A DNA stretch of 64,000 bases from Poriferisodalis sp965208485 (GTDB lineage: Bacteria > Actinomycetota > Acidimicrobiia > Acidimicrobiales > Poriferisodalaceae), in assembly GCF_965208485.1 (NCBI RefSeq), contig NZ_OZ242344.1, positions 2,976,001 through 3,040,000 of the forward strand, given 5' to 3'. Under the pieces are notes generated by a model. It saw only the letters and a list, made by a program, of their open reading frames with translations. It searched no databases and had not been told where the DNA came from. Positions 16,246 to 24,961 of this stretch are shown piece after piece; position 1 is the stretch's first letter; each line of letters starts with the position of its first letter. The translations under genes were made by a program, and so were the position numbers.

Positions 16246-18840
16246 GTGCGCGCCGTGACGTTCCTGCCTGATGGCCCGCCCGGTGCCAATCCCTACCGGC
16301 TGCCCCGAGATGTGCTGCCGGCCCGATACGACATCGTCATCGAGCCCGACCTCGACGCTGCACGGTTTGTCGGAAAGGTCGTGATCTCGGCGGCGGTGCA
16401 GGCGCCCGTCGACAGCGTCACCCTCAACGCTGCGGAGCTCGACTGCTCATCGGCAACCCTGCAACAGGGCGACAGGGTCGTCGAGGCCGGCGTCTCGTTC
16501 GACGCCGATACCGAGCGCATGACGCTGCAGCCGATCGACGGCAGCCAGCTCGAACCCGGCGACATCCAGATCTCGTGCGCATTCGCAGGCATGCTGAACG
16601 ACCAGCTCCGGGGCTTCTACCGATCCACGTTTGTCGACGAGACAGGAGCGACCCGCACGGTCGCCACGACCCAGTTCGAATCCACCAACGCCCGGCGGGC
16701 GTTTCCCTGCTTCGACGAGCCGGATCTCAAGGCCGTTTTCGGCGTCACGATGATCGTGCCCGCCGACCTGCTGGCAGTCAGCTGCGGCGAGGTGTCGTCG
16801 TCGGAGATCCTGGCTGACGGCCGGCGGCGCGACACGTTCGCCGACACCATGCTGATGTCCACCTATCTCATGGCTTTCGTCGTCGGTGATCTCGAGGCAA
16901 CCGAGCCAGTCGATGTGGGCGGCGTGCCGCTGCGGATCGTCCACGTACGCGGCAAATCGAACCTGACGGAGTTCGGACTGGAAGCCGGGGCCTTCGCGCT
17001 CGCGTGGCTGATCGACTACTACGGCATCTCCTACCCGGGCACCAAGGTGGACCTCATCGCCGTGCCGGACTTCGCGTTCGGTGCGATGGAGAACATGGGC
17101 GCCATCACCTTCCGCGAGACGCTGCTGCTGGCCGACCCGCAGAAGGCCACGACCGCAGAGCTGCTGCGGATCGTCGACGTCGTGGCGCACGAACTGGCCC
17201 ACATGTGGTTCGGCAACCTCGTCACGATGGACTGGTGGAACGGCATCTGGCTGAAAGAAGCATTCGCCACGTTCATGCAGGTGGCGACCACTGATGCATT
17301 CCGGCCGGAATGGAAGCGCTGGGACGAGTTCTCGATCGAACGGGGCGCCGCGTTCGACGTCGACGCCCTGAGCACCACCCGTCCGGTCGAGTACGAGGTG
17401 ATCTCGCCCGCTGACGCCGAGGGCATGTACGACGTGCTGACCTACGAGAAGGGCGCGGCGGTGGTGCGCATGCTCGAGCAGTACCTCGGCGCGGACCGGT
17501 TCGCGGCAGGCGTGCAGCACTACCTCGAACGCCACAGCTACGCCAACACCACCACGACCGACCTGTGGGACGCTCTCGAGTCGTCCAGCGGCGAGCCGGT
17601 GCGATCAGTCATGGACGGCTGGATCTTCAAGGGCGGCTACCCGATCGTGTCCGTCGAGCGGCACCCCGACGGACTCACCATATCCCAGCAGCGATTCGTC
17701 TATAGCAACAATGCCGGGAGTGCCCAAGGCGCAGTGTCGGGCGGCGACTCGCTGTGGAGCGTGCCGGTCATGATTCGCGCTCATCTCGGTGACGGCACCA
17801 CCGTCGAACAGCGGTTGCTGCTCTCGGGCACCTCGACCGTGGTCAACTTGGGCGGGCCGGTGGAGTGGGCTGTCGTCAACTCGGGCGGGCACGGCTACTA
17901 CCGGGTGCGCTACGGCGGCGATCTGCTCGGGGCAGTGGCACGACAGGCCCTCGAGGTGCTCGCTCCCATCGAGCGATACGGACTGGTGGACGACACCTAC
18001 GCAGCCGTCGTGGCCGGCGACGCAAGTGCAGCCGAGTTCATCGAGCTCGTCACCGACTTGGGACTCGAGACGGACCTGCACGTGTGGCAGCGGATGATCT
18101 GGGGTCTCAAGGGACTGCACGCCATCGCCGAAGCGCCGGGGCAGGCCGCGCTGGAGGTGCTGATCCGGGACGTGGCGACGACTGCACTGGGAGTGCTGGG
18201 ATTCGAGCCCCAACCGGGCGAGCCGGACCTCGACCGGGAACTGCGCGGGGTGCTCTTCGAGGCCGCAGGCGGCCGGGGGCGTGACGAGCTGGTACGGACT
18301 CGCGCGCGGGAGATCTTCAAGACCTCCATCGGCAGCAGCGCCGCCATCGAGCCGAACCTGGCGGCCGCTGCCTTACAGGTCGTTGCAGCAGCCGGCGACC
18401 AGACCGACTACGAGCGAATGCTTGACCTGTACCGCTCGGCCGACACGCCGCAGAGCGAACTGAGGTATCTGCAGGCGCTCCTGCTGTTCTCCCAGCGCGA
18501 TCTGTTCGCCCGCACGCTCGAGTTGTTCGCCACCGAGGTGCGCACGCAGAACGCGCCGTACCTGCTGGGCGCTGCGATGACGCATCTGAACTGTGGTCCG
18601 GTGGCGTGGGAGTTCGTCCGGGATCAGTGGGACGAGCTGACCAGCCGCTTCCCGCAGAACTCCATCTCCCGCATGGTGGGCGGGATACGCGGCCTGCACA
18701 CCCGTGAGCTCGCTACCGAGGTCGAGACATTCTTCGCCGAGCACGAAGTGCCGCAAGGCGCGCTCACCGTGGCCCAGCACATCGAGAAGATGTGGGTCAA
18801 CGTCCGGCTGCGCGAGCGCGAGAGCGCCCGCATCGGCTGA
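16246..18840 (+). CDS. pepN: Aminopeptidase N (M1 family)
   Basis: The 864-residue length is normal for M1. It has the exopeptidase signature GAMENMGA near residue 279 and the zinc site HELAHMWFGNLV–WLKEAF (HExxH, then the Glu 18 residues on) near 315. The ERAP1-like C-terminal domain is complete. It is a cytosolic broad-specificity aminopeptidase that trims peptides. GTG codons at 16246 and 16255 are both possible starts. A 42-residue membrane peptide gene overlaps its stop. Confidence 0.95.
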   Translation: MRAVTFLPDGPPGANPYRLPRDVLPARYDIVIEPDLDAARFVGKVVISAAVQAPVDSVTLNAAELDCSSATLQQGDRVVEAGVSFDADTERMTLQPIDGSQLEPGDIQISCAFAGMLNDQLRGFYRSTFVDETGATRTVATTQFESTNARRAFPCFDEPDLKAVFGVTMIVPADLLAVSCGEVSSSEILADGRRRDTFADTMLMSTYLMAFVVGDLEATEPVDVGGVPLRIVHVRGKSNLTEFGLEAGAFALAWLIDYYGISYPGTKVDLIAVPDFAFGAMENMGAITFRETLLLADPQKATTAELLRIVDVVAHELAHMWFGNLVTMDWWNGIWLKEAFATFMQVATTDAFRPEWKRWDEFSIERGAAFDVDALSTTRPVEYEVISPADAEGMYDVLTYEKGAAVVRMLEQYLGADRFAAGVQHYLERHSYANTTTTDLWDALESSSGEPVRSVMDGWIFKGGYPIVSVERHPDGLTISQQRFVYSNNAGSAQGAVSGGDSLWSVPVMIRAHLGDGTTVEQRLLLSGTSTVVNLGGPVEWAVVNSGGHGYYRVRYGGDLLGAVARQALEVLAPIERYGLVDDTYAAVVAGDASAAEFIELVTDLGLETDLHVWQRMIWGLKGLHAIAEAPGQAALEVLIRDVATTALGVLGFEPQPGEPDLDRELRGVLFEAAGGRGRDELVRTRAREIFKTSIGSSAAIEPNLAAAALQVVAAAGDQTDYERMLDLYRSADTPQSELRYLQALLLFSQRDLFARTLELFATEVRTQNAPYLLGAAMTHLNCGPVAWEFVRDQWDELTSRFPQNSISRMVGGIRGLHTRELATEVETFFAEHEVPQGALTVAQHIEKMWVNVRLRERESARIG

Positions 18841-18968
18841 TGTTCGGCCGGCCACCTCGGCGGCCGATGCGGCCAGGCGACGAGGTGTGGCTGTCCGTGC
18901 GAGCGCTCGCTGCCGCTGCAGCCTTGCTGGCCGTGGTCATCTACTGGGCGGTGGTCATCGTCGACTGA
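18840..18968 (+). CDS. Small single-pass membrane peptide overlapping the pepN stop
   Basis: The ATG shares its A with the pepN TGA stop (TGATG). It opens a 42-residue frame starting MFGRPPRRPMRPGDEVW and ending in one hydrophobic helix and a charged VD end. The architecture and stop–start coupling suggest a real small protein co-translated with pepN. No function is recognised. Confidence 0.5.
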   Translation: MFGRPPRRPMRPGDEVWLSVRALAAAAALLAVVIYWAVVIVD

Positions 18969-18986
18969 CATCCCAACCTGGCCGTC

Positions 18987-19889
18987 TCAGTCGCCTGCGG
19001 GTCCTGATCGCTTCGCTTCAACCCGCTTGCCGGGGGCAGGCGGCACCGCCGGCAGCGCCCCTCGAGCCTCGGCCCGTGACTCGTCGGCCCAGCGCAGCAT
19101 CATCGCGATGATCGCTCCCCACACGATCGGGATTCCGCCCAGCTTCATGATGAGTCCGGCCATCTGCTGATCGGTGGCTGCGTCAAGCCCGTAGAAACGC
19201 GGCGCCAACTCGTAGGTGGCGTAGAGGGGAAAGCCGGCAAAGGTCAAGAACCCGGCCGGTACAGCGGGCACCACGCCGAGTGCCAAGAACAGGTACACCA
19301 TCTTTCCGGGGTAGGCGCGCAGCCTGTGCTCGATCAGCGGGGAGCAGATCGGCAGCCACACGACCACCCCGGAGGTCAGCCACACCACGTCCATCACGAA
19401 CGAGCCGAACTGATTCGCCCGCAGCGTGTCGGTCGCCCACGGCGAGTGGGTCGCCACCAGGCAGCCGTTGAACGCGAGGCCTGCGCAGACAGGATGGGTG
19501 AGCCGGGTCATGAAGCGGTACAGGCGCAGCTTCGCCAGGATCCGGCGGGCCATCGGCTCGGGCGTTCCCAGCACCAGCAGCGGTGCCGCCACCAGCGTGT
19601 AGAGCATGAACTGTGCCATGTGCGCGGAGGCCAAGTAGCCGGCGCCGAGGACGCCCAGCGGCCAGTCCGAGGCCAGCCAGAACGCCATCACCCCGGCCCC
19701 GAAGAACCACGTCTGCCGCCGCCACAACGCGACGGTTGCTTCCTCCAGCGGCAGAGCGTGAGTCCGCCGGATGCGGTGTCGGGCGAACACGTACGGCACG
19801 GCGATGGCCGCCGTCGCTGCCCACACCCCTGGGTAGGCGCGCCACGCCCACGTCCAGGGCTCTTGCAGCGCTGAGCACCAGAACCGCAT
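18987..19889 (-). CDS. ctaG: Cytochrome c oxidase assembly protein CtaG (caa3 type)
   Basis: This 300-residue polytopic membrane protein has CtaG signatures: HMAQFMLYTLVAAPLLVLG, LTHPVCAGLAFN, and DVVWLTSGVVVWLP in later helices. Histidines within the membrane segments are typical copper-related positions. It helps copper loading or assembly of the aa3/caa3 oxidase. It starts 2 bases after the Sco gene ends, so the two form an operon for cytochrome oxidase maturation. Confidence 0.9.
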   Translation of the reverse strand: MRFWCSALQEPWTWAWRAYPGVWAATAAIAVPYVFARHRIRRTHALPLEEATVALWRRQTWFFGAGVMAFWLASDWPLGVLGAGYLASAHMAQFMLYTLVAAPLLVLGTPEPMARRILAKLRLYRFMTRLTHPVCAGLAFNGCLVATHSPWATDTLRANQFGSFVMDVVWLTSGVVVWLPICSPLIEHRLRAYPGKMVYLFLALGVVPAVPAGFLTFAGFPLYATYELAPRFYGLDAATDQQMAGLIMKLGGIPIVWGAIIAMMLRWADESRAEARGALPAVPPAPGKRVEAKRSGPAGD

Positions 19890-19891
19890 GA

Positions 19892-20608
19892 CTACAAGCC
19901 TGCCTCAGCCGGAGCATCGGGTTCGATGCCCGCCAGGATCGGCAAGTCGTGGTCGAACTCCGATTGCCGGGTGGGATACGGATACTGCGCGTAGCCGTAG
20001 CCGTTGGGGGCGAACGCAAAGACACGGCCGTCGTGGGCCATGTCGTAAGCGCCGTGGTCGTGCGTCATGGCCCCCTCGCCGTCGTCGTGGACATGCTCTG
20101 TGGTGGCGGTCTCAGGAAAGATCTTGATCGACGCCAGCGATCCGAGCGCATTCTGCAGGTCGGTCAGCTGCTCTTCGCTGCGGGGGACGAGGCCGACGAA
20201 GTCCGTGCTGAATTGGTCGAGATAAGAGCGCAAAACCTCGGGCGTGTCCCGATCTGGGTCGACGGTCACCGCGAGCACAGCCACGTTGCCGGGCGCACCC
20301 GGCCGTGCGAGCACGCTGGCGAGCTGCGCCAGTTGCACCCCGCAGATGTCGGGGCAGTTCGTGAAGAGCTGGTACACCAGCCGCACTTTCCCCTGCGTGT
20401 CGGCCGCGAGATGGACGTCGTTGCCGGACGTGTCCGCAAGCGCCATCTGGGGGATCTGCCGCAGCTGTGAGGGTGCCACGGCGAGACCTTCATAGCGCGA
20501 CTCGGCCTCGTCCGCAGAGGCGCAGGCGACCGCCGCGACCGCAGCCACCAGCAGGCACACGATGATCCGGCTCAGATTCGAGGGATTTCCGATCCGCCGG
20601 AACGCCAC
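19892..20608 (-). CDS. SCO1/SenC copper chaperone lipoprotein
   Basis: A GTG start at 20608 is chosen because the longer frame runs into tRNA-Ala. It gives 238 residues with a signal segment ending in VAAVAC, a likely lipobox Cys at 29. The thioredoxin-like domain has the copper motif CPDIC (Cys85/Cys89) after a TN pair, and DPDRDTPEVL. A His-rich insert near EHVHDDGEGAMTHDHGAYD is unusual and could bind extra copper. It delivers copper to the CuA site of cytochrome oxidase and is co-transcribed with ctaG. Confidence 0.88.
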   Translation of the reverse strand: MAFRRIGNPSNLSRIIVCLLVAAVAAVACASADEAESRYEGLAVAPSQLRQIPQMALADTSGNDVHLAADTQGKVRLVYQLFTNCPDICGVQLAQLASVLARPGAPGNVAVLAVTVDPDRDTPEVLRSYLDQFSTDFVGLVPRSEEQLTDLQNALGSLASIKIFPETATTEHVHDDGEGAMTHDHGAYDMAHDGRVFAFAPNGYGYAQYPYPTRQSEFDHDLPILAGIEPDAPAEAGL

Positions 20609-20631
20609 CGCACGATCCGCAAAGCTCGCCG

Positions 20632-20704
20632 TGGAGGTGAGGGGAATCGAACCCCTGGCCTCTTCGATGCGACCGAAGCGCTCTACCAACTGAGCTACAC
20701 CCCC
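20632..20704 (-). tRNA. tRNA-Ala (anticodon CGC)
   Basis: The 73-nt cloverleaf has acceptor GGGGGTG paired with CACCTCC (one G·T), a D-stem GCTC/GAGC, anticodon stem CTTCG/CGAAG with loop GTCGCAT, and T-loop TTCGATT in AGGGG/CCCCT. Anticodon CGC reads GCG. CCA is not encoded. A TATATT box lies 18 bases upstream. Confidence 0.93.
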
Positions 20705-20721
20705 GTAACGGGCGGGGGCCG

Positions 20722-20727
20722 AATATA
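20722..20727 (-). promoter_or_regulatory. Likely -10 box of tRNA-Ala
   Basis: TATATT on the minus strand lies 18 bases before the mature 5' end, in otherwise GC-rich sequence. No clear -35 hexamer is seen. Confidence 0.4.
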
Positions 20728-20789
20728 CCTGCGGCTCTGGCGGGACCCGTCTGGGGCCGCTGAGCGCCGGGCTTCCTCCGGCGTCAGGT

Positions 20790-21308
20790 CTATTCGTTCG
20801 CCGTACGGCGAACCATCTTCACCGTCGAGGGAGCGGACTGGTCTCGCAGCGGCAGGTAGTGAACCTCAGCCGTCGGCGCCGCACGGCGACGGCGCACCAC
20901 CAATGCGGCGTAGGCGGTCGTGAATCCGAGCATGCACACGAAGGCGCCGAGCGCCCACAAAGATCCGGTAGCCAGCGTCCCGGCCAAGGTCACCAGCATG
21001 CACAGCACGAGCAGCGATCCGATGTCGCGACGACGGACTGCTGCCTGATGCGGTGTGGCGGGCATCGTCGTGGACGGGCCGGCCCAACGCCGCCCTGGGC
21101 CAGGCTGCGATGCGTCGGAGTCCTTGACGCGGTGTCGCTGCGAGAGGCGGGCAGCAGCGGGCACCGACCGGCCGAGCGAGTCGAGCTGCTGGCGGAATTG
21201 ATCGACCGATGAGGTCACTCGGCGTCTCGGTTGAAACAGTCGCGCGACATCGGGCGTCAAGACGACAATCCATGCAATCGCCAACAGCACCAAGACCAGT
21301 TGTGTCAC
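20790..21308 (-). CDS. Actinobacterial membrane protein of unknown function
   Basis: The 172-residue protein has an N-terminal helix (LVLVLLAIAWIVVL), a cytoplasmic basic region with VDQFRQQLDSLGRS, and two further helices after residue 95, ending in a basic tail. Similar small proteins with an N-terminal helix followed by an R-rich VDSF-like segment are common in Actinobacteria, but no role is known to me. It is transcribed towards tRNA-Ala. Confidence 0.6.
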   Translation of the reverse strand: MTQLVLVLLAIAWIVVLTPDVARLFQPRRRVTSSVDQFRQQLDSLGRSVPAAARLSQRHRVKDSDASQPGPGRRWAGPSTTMPATPHQAAVRRRDIGSLLVLCMLVTLAGTLATGSLWALGAFVCMLGFTTAYAALVVRRRRAAPTAEVHYLPLRDQSAPSTVKMVRRTANE

Positions 21309-21401
21309 GCAATACCTGCCTCGCTGGCTGGCCTGCCCACACAGAGTGCCATCCTACGCGCTTCATAACGCGCATTAGCTCCGCGCACGCAGAGTCGGAG
21401 A

Positions 21402-21501
21402 CTAGTGGTATGTCTGAGGTTTGCTCGCGGGGTGCCATCCGCTGTTTGCGCAGATCAGATGACCAGCGCACCGCGCAACGAAACCCGCGACGCACCACTG
21501 G
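21402..21501. mobile_element. MITE-A copy 3
   Basis: A 100-bp element from CTAGTGGTATGTC to GACGCACCACTGG, in the same subtype and orientation as copy 1. One right-end base has mutated (CTGG for CTAG). It sits in the gap between the membrane protein gene and moaC. The rest of that gap (21309–21401 and 21502–21654) shows nothing recognisable. Confidence 0.85.
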
Positions 21502-21654
21502 CTTTCCAAGCTCATCCAAGCCACTGCTCGATCGTTCTTGTGGCCGTTCTGATCGGGCCCAAGCTTCGCTGATGCTCGGAAGTTGCTCCCCGTTTTGCAC
21601 GCTGCAGCAAGCGATCAACAGCTCCAGCCGGGGAGTGTCCTCCCGGGGCGTGTC

Positions 21655-22146
21655 TCAATCTTCGGCCAATTCTGACCGCCGATACGTGCCTGACTTGCCG
21701 CCCGTCTTCTCCCACAGGACCAAGTCGCCGATGACCATGGAACGGTCTGCCGACTTGCACATGTCGTAGATGGTCAGTGCAGCGACCGAACAGGCGGTCA
21801 TCGCCTCCATCTCCACGCCGGTGCGATCCACCGTCTCGACCTGCGCCTCGATCTCGATCCAAGTGTCGGCTATCTCGAAGTTCACAAAAACCGAGCCGAC
21901 CAGCAGCGGGTGGCACAGCGGAATGAGGTCCGGCGTGCGCTTGGCGGCCTGTATGCCCGCTACCCGGGCAACGGCGATCACATCGCCCTTCGCAATAGCG
22001 CCGCGGGCGACCAGCAAGGCCGTGTCGGCCGCCATGTGCACTCGGCACCGGGCAATCGCCCGCCGATGCGTGGGTTCCTTCGGCGTTACATCCACCATGC
22101 GCGCACGGCCGAGCGGATCGAGGTGAGTAAATGGAGACTCGGTCAC
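21655..22146 (-). CDS. moaC: Cyclic pyranopterin monophosphate synthase MoaC
   Basis: The 163-residue, full-length protein includes MVDVTPKEPTHRRA, the catalytic-site IPLCHPLLVG and the GVEMEAMTACSVAALTIYDM signature. It converts 3',8-cyclo-GTP made by MoaA to cyclic pyranopterin monophosphate, the first committed molybdopterin step. It lies downstream of moaA, separated by a tandem-repeat array. Confidence 0.95.
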   Translation of the reverse strand: MTESPFTHLDPLGRARMVDVTPKEPTHRRAIARCRVHMAADTALLVARGAIAKGDVIAVARVAGIQAAKRTPDLIPLCHPLLVGSVFVNFEIADTWIEIEAQVETVDRTGVEMEAMTACSVAALTIYDMCKSADRSMVIGDLVLWEKTGGKSGTYRRSELAED

Positions 22147-22180
22147 AACCTCAACTTCCGCTGTGTCTCATGAATCGGTG

Positions 22181-22326
22181 GCTTTCAGCAGCCCCTGTGC
22201 CTGATGGATCGGCGACCATTAGCCACCCCTGTATCTGATGGATCGGCGACCATTAGCCACCCCTGTATCTGATGGATCGGCGACCATTAGCCACCCCCTG
22301 TATCTGATGGATCGGCGGCTTTCAGC
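22181..22326. repeat. 34-bp tandem repeat array between moaA and moaC
   Basis: Units centred on CTGATGGATCGGCGACCATTA recur four times at 34–35 bp spacing, the first and last degenerate. GGCTTTCAGC flanks both ends of the array. It covers the last few codons of moaA. No spacers are present, so it is a minisatellite and not a CRISPR array. Confidence 0.85.
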
Positions 22327-23350
22327 CACCGATCTGGCTCATTGTTCGCTTGGGCTTGATGAAGTTGACCTGGCCGATTGAATGGCCTGCCCACTTGGTG
22401 CCAACCGCATCTCGGATTGCCGATGCGAGCCGGTCGTCGAGCTCGGGGCCGACGGCGCCGCTGCGGAGGATCTTGCGCATGTCGAACTCGTCGAGCGCAA
22501 ACAGGCACGTGCGGAATTGGCCCTCGGCCGTCAGACGCACCCGGTCGCAGTTGTCGCAGAACGGCTTGGTGACGCTCGCGATGACACCGACATGTCCGCC
22601 GCCGTCGAGGTAGCGGTAACGCTCGGCAGGCTCGTGGGCACGCAGCACGGACTCGGTCGGGAATACCGCCGAGATCGTCGCCAGGATCTCGCCGGCGGGC
22701 ACCACCACCGCTGAGGTCCAGACGTCTCCGGCCTCGAGCGGCATGAACTCGATGAAGCGGACCTCGATGTCGCGCTCCCGCCCGAACCGGGCGAAGTCGA
22801 TGACCTCGTCGTCGTTGATGCCGCGCATCATGACCGTGTTGATCTTCACCGGGGCGAGCCCAGCATCGATGGCTGCGTCGATGCCGTCGAGCACGCGATC
22901 CAGCTCATCCCGACGGGTCAGTTCCAAGAAGCGGTCCCGCTGCAACGAGTCGAGGCTGATGTTGATTCGTGACAGTCCCGCGTCCGCCAGCGGTTTGGCG
23001 TGCATGCGCAAGGTGGCACCGTTGGTCGTCAATGCCACATCGACACCCAACGCGGCGAGGCGTTGCACCAACTGGGGCAGGTGCGCCCGCACCAAGGGTT
23101 CGCCTCCGGTCAGCCGGATGCTCTCGAAGCCGAAGCGCTCTACGCAGACCTTGGCGAAACGCTCGATCTCCTCGAAGCTGAGGATCTCCGAACGGGGCAG
23201 CCACGTCATGCCCTCCGCAGGCATGCAGTACTGGCAGCGGAAATTGCACCGATCGGTGACGGAGATGCGCAGATCACCCACGATCCTGCCAAACGGATCG
23301 ACGAGATCCGCCGGTCGCGCTTGCGCTACGGCACCCGCTGCACCATTCAT
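22322..23350 (-). CDS. moaA: GTP 3',8-cyclase MoaA (radical SAM)
   Basis: The 342-residue protein has the N-terminal radical SAM cluster motif CNFRCQYC (CxxxCxxC) and the SAM-binding LTGGEP. The C-terminal cluster site contains CDNCDRVRLTAEGQFRTCLF. It ends in the catalytically required Gly-Gly pair (SQIGG). It starts molybdopterin synthesis from GTP. The minisatellite array touches the last codons, yet the double-glycine tail is intact. Confidence 0.96.
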   Translation of the reverse strand: MNGAAGAVAQARPADLVDPFGRIVGDLRISVTDRCNFRCQYCMPAEGMTWLPRSEILSFEEIERFAKVCVERFGFESIRLTGGEPLVRAHLPQLVQRLAALGVDVALTTNGATLRMHAKPLADAGLSRINISLDSLQRDRFLELTRRDELDRVLDGIDAAIDAGLAPVKINTVMMRGINDDEVIDFARFGRERDIEVRFIEFMPLEAGDVWTSAVVVPAGEILATISAVFPTESVLRAHEPAERYRYLDGGGHVGVIASVTKPFCDNCDRVRLTAEGQFRTCLFALDEFDMRKILRSGAVGPELDDRLASAIRDAVGTKWAGHSIGQVNFIKPKRTMSQIGG

Positions 23351-23436
23351 CGATGTGAGCGTACCCAGTGCCCGATGACAGATTCTTCAGTGCATGCGCG
23401 GATTTGCGGAACTTTCCATCGCGGCACCAGCTTCTT

Positions 23437-23560
23437 CCCGCTGTTGTTCGCTCCGCTCACGAGCCACTCGGGCCACGGCTTCGCCCTGTGCCTCCCGCTC
23501 TAGCTCCCGATCTCGATTCACTGCGGGTTCGCGGGCCGCTCGGACCCGGGACTCTGCCTC
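23437..23560 (-). repeat. REP-like modular repeat
   Basis: The inverted form of the module contains CGGGCCACGGCTTCGCCCTG and TGCCTCCCGCTCTAGCTCCC, followed by GCGGGCCGCTCGGACCCGGG. It lies between moaA and moeA. Confidence 0.7.
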
Positions 23561-23577
23561 TGAACACCTGAAGAACT

Positions 23578-24798
23578 TCAGTCCAGCAGGAGCACGTCGA
23601 CCTTGTCGTCGGCGTGAATCCCGGTCCCGTCAGGCACGACCGCCAGCGCATTCGACTTCGCCATGGCCCACAGCATGTGCGAACCCTGCCCGCCGGCTGA
23701 ACGCACCTCGATCCGGCCGCCCACCGGCGTCGCCAGCACTCGCATGAAATGCGTCTTGCCGTCGGGACGCCGGGGCAGGTCTTCTGCGGCGAATGCCAGA
23801 TTCGTGAGCCGGATCGGCTCCCGATGGCCCATCATCGAGCGCAGGCCGGGGCGGGCGAAAAGCTCGAAGGACACCATCGAGGACACCGGGTTGCCGGGCA
23901 GCCCGAACACCGGCACGTCACCCACCGTGCCGAACGCCAGCGGCTTGGCCGGCTTGATGGCAACTTGCATCCACCTCATGTCGCCGATGCGATCGAGCAC
24001 TGCCTTCACGTAGTCGAAGTCGCCCATGCTGACGCCCCCGGAGGTAACGATCGCATCGCACGTCTCGACCCCGGTTCGCAATGCAGCCTCAATCTCGGCC
24101 GGGTCGTCGGGCACCAAGCCGAGATCGATCGGCGTCACATCCGCCCGATGTGCGAGCGCCAGCAACGTCCGGCGATTGGAGTCGCGAATCTGGCCCGGTT
24201 GCAGTGGACTGCCGTCGTCGACCAGCTCATCGCCGGTCGACATCACCCCGACTCGCGGGCGCCCGAACACTTCGACATCGGTCATGCCGAGGCTGCACAG
24301 CACACCGAGGCGGCCTGCGGTGAGCTCTGTCCCGGCCGGGAACACGTTGTCGCCGGCGTGCAGATCGTCGCCGACAGGGCGGACGTGATTGTCCGCAGGG
24401 ACGCTGACCTCGACCCGGACGACTTCGGGGTCGGCGGACGGTGCTGAGATGACTTCGGTGCGTTCGACCATGACGACGGCGTCGGCGCCGGGCGGGATCG
24501 TTGCGCCGGTCATGATGCGGCTTGCCTCGCCGGGGCCCACGGTGACCCGCGGTGCGTGGCCTGCCGGAATCGTCTCGACGACACGCAGCTCGCAGGGGGC
24601 GTCCGTCACATCGGCAGACCGCACCGCGAAGCCGTCCATCGCCGTGTTTGCGAACTGGGGAATGCTCTCCGATGCGATGATCTCGCTGGCCGTCACCAAA
24701 CCCAGTGCGTCAGCGACCGGCACACGCACCGGCTTGGGCGCTTTGCATCGGTCCAAGACGTAGGTGCGGGCAGTCTCGAGCGGCAGCACAGGGAGCAA
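23578..24798 (-). CDS. moeA: Molybdopterin molybdenumtransferase MoeA
   Basis: The 406-residue protein contains MDGFAVRSAD, RIMTGATIPPGADAVVMVE, the MogA-like TSGGVSMGDFDYVK and FGLPGNPVSS motifs. It inserts molybdate into adenylylated molybdopterin. It belongs with moaA and moaC, separated only by REP-like and minisatellite repeats, all on the minus strand. Confidence 0.95.
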   Translation of the reverse strand: MLPVLPLETARTYVLDRCKAPKPVRVPVADALGLVTASEIIASESIPQFANTAMDGFAVRSADVTDAPCELRVVETIPAGHAPRVTVGPGEASRIMTGATIPPGADAVVMVERTEVISAPSADPEVVRVEVSVPADNHVRPVGDDLHAGDNVFPAGTELTAGRLGVLCSLGMTDVEVFGRPRVGVMSTGDELVDDGSPLQPGQIRDSNRRTLLALAHRADVTPIDLGLVPDDPAEIEAALRTGVETCDAIVTSGGVSMGDFDYVKAVLDRIGDMRWMQVAIKPAKPLAFGTVGDVPVFGLPGNPVSSMVSFELFARPGLRSMMGHREPIRLTNLAFAAEDLPRRPDGKTHFMRVLATPVGGRIEVRSAGGQGSHMLWAMAKSNALAVVPDGTGIHADDKVDVLLLD

Positions 24799-24828
24799 TG
24801 TACCGGCGCTGCGCTACCCCTTGGGTTG

Positions 24829-24961
24829 TGCTCCCCGCTCTTGTTCCCAATCTCGATTCAACACGGCCTCACGGACCCCTCGGGCCACGGCTTCGCCCTG
24901 TGCCTCCCGCTCTAGCTCGCTTCGCTCGCGGGCCGTTCTGGCCCGTGGCTCAGCCTCTGGA
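24829..24961 (-). repeat. REP-like repeat overlapping a coding 3' end
   Basis: This is the longest copy, with two modules read on the minus strand as CCGTGGCCCGAGGGGTCCGT and GGGCCAGAACGGCCCGCGAG. Its right part (24912–24961) forms the last codons of the UDP-sugar pyrophosphorylase gene. Confidence 0.7.

Noticed and set aside
22181..22326. Possible CRISPR array between moaA and moaC
   Set aside because: Units follow one another without unique spacers, and no cas genes are present. It is a minisatellite.
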